Assembly (NCBI RefSeq): GCF_000702945.1
Contig: NZ_JNLE01000003.1
Coordinates: 977,501 to 1,041,500, forward strand
DNA length: 64,000 nucleotides
Source: Clostridium sp. KNHs205
Lineage (GTDB): Bacteria; Bacillota; Clostridia; Lachnospirales; Lachnospiraceae
Direction of reading: 5' to 3'
Both the position numbers and the translations under genes were made by a program. Positions 63,959 to 64,000 of this stretch are shown piece after piece. Every line of letters starts with the position of its first letter. Position 1 is the first letter of the stretch. The notes beneath the pieces are model-generated. The model did no database searches. It had not been told where the DNA came from and saw nothing but the letters and a program-made list of their open reading frames with translations.

Positions 63959-64000
63959 TAAAAAGCTGTTTTAAATGATGAATTAGTTTGACAATTAGTC

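Overview
The window comes from a low-GC, spore-forming Firmicute and looks like Lachnospiraceae, near Lachnoclostridium/Anaerocolumna (inference). The signs are an alpha/beta-type small acid-soluble spore protein, DUF4364 and DUF1700/HAAS-type genes, clostridial tRNA arrays, a Marathon-like group IIC intron, and a clostridial purine-fermentation cluster. All calls were read by eye from the sequence; no search was run.

Layout. 1-3054: the 3' two thirds of a 23S rRNA gene followed by eight tRNA genes, with no 5S gene visible after the 23S. 3436-9465: small housekeeping genes (HAAS membrane protein, an unusual Asn/Ser/Thr-rich 57-residue protein behind a sigma-G-like promoter, rhodanese, THUMP rRNA methyltransferase, cell-wall amidase, RdgB, phosphoesterase). 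9632-10470: a second array of seven tRNAs with its own consensus promoter and terminator. 10710-14539: a family 2 glycosyltransferase and an XRE regulator/ABC exporter pair.

14865-31774 is the most distinctive region: twelve same-strand genes for anaerobic purine breakdown. They are guanine deaminase, a TetR regulator, three molybdenum-hydroxylase maturation genes (MoeA-like, XdhC-like, MocA-like), hydantoinase/dihydropyrimidinase, SsnA, a short YgfK, diaminopropionate ammonia-lyase (YgeX), YgeY peptidase, a D-aminoacylase-like amidohydrolase and a fused 850-residue selenium-dependent-type xanthine dehydrogenase. An aminotransferase and a complete BMP-type nucleoside ABC importer (34221-39260) follow. 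Together they read as uptake, deamination, hydroxylation, ring opening and release of ammonia and a three-carbon acid. The region also holds a perfect 20-bp palindrome (candidate TetR operator), two mutually exclusive stems in front of the XdhC gene, a structured block before xdh and a 208-bp fold-back after it. YgfK here lacks the central flavin/NAD(P) domain found in the E. coli protein, and no FAD subunit of xanthine dehydrogenase is present, so the electron route is open.

39654-45442: YbaK-type deacylase, an ArsR regulator with an adjacent ABC-2 transporter operon whose promoter carries a perfect 32-bp palindrome, and D-Ala-D-Ala ligase. 45677-47567: a group II intron on the minus strand with its reverse transcriptase, inserted just after the terminator of a small YjfB-type gene, the typical site of class C introns. 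48288-50601: DJ-1/PfpI protein, alanine/cation symporter and the SASP. 51072-63926: conserved core genes glmM, tig-clpP-clpX-lon-engB, then DUF4364, a radical SAM protein and malic enzyme on the minus strand, and rho with a long repetitive Asn/Lys/Glu-rich insertion. A promoter for the next gene lies at the right edge.
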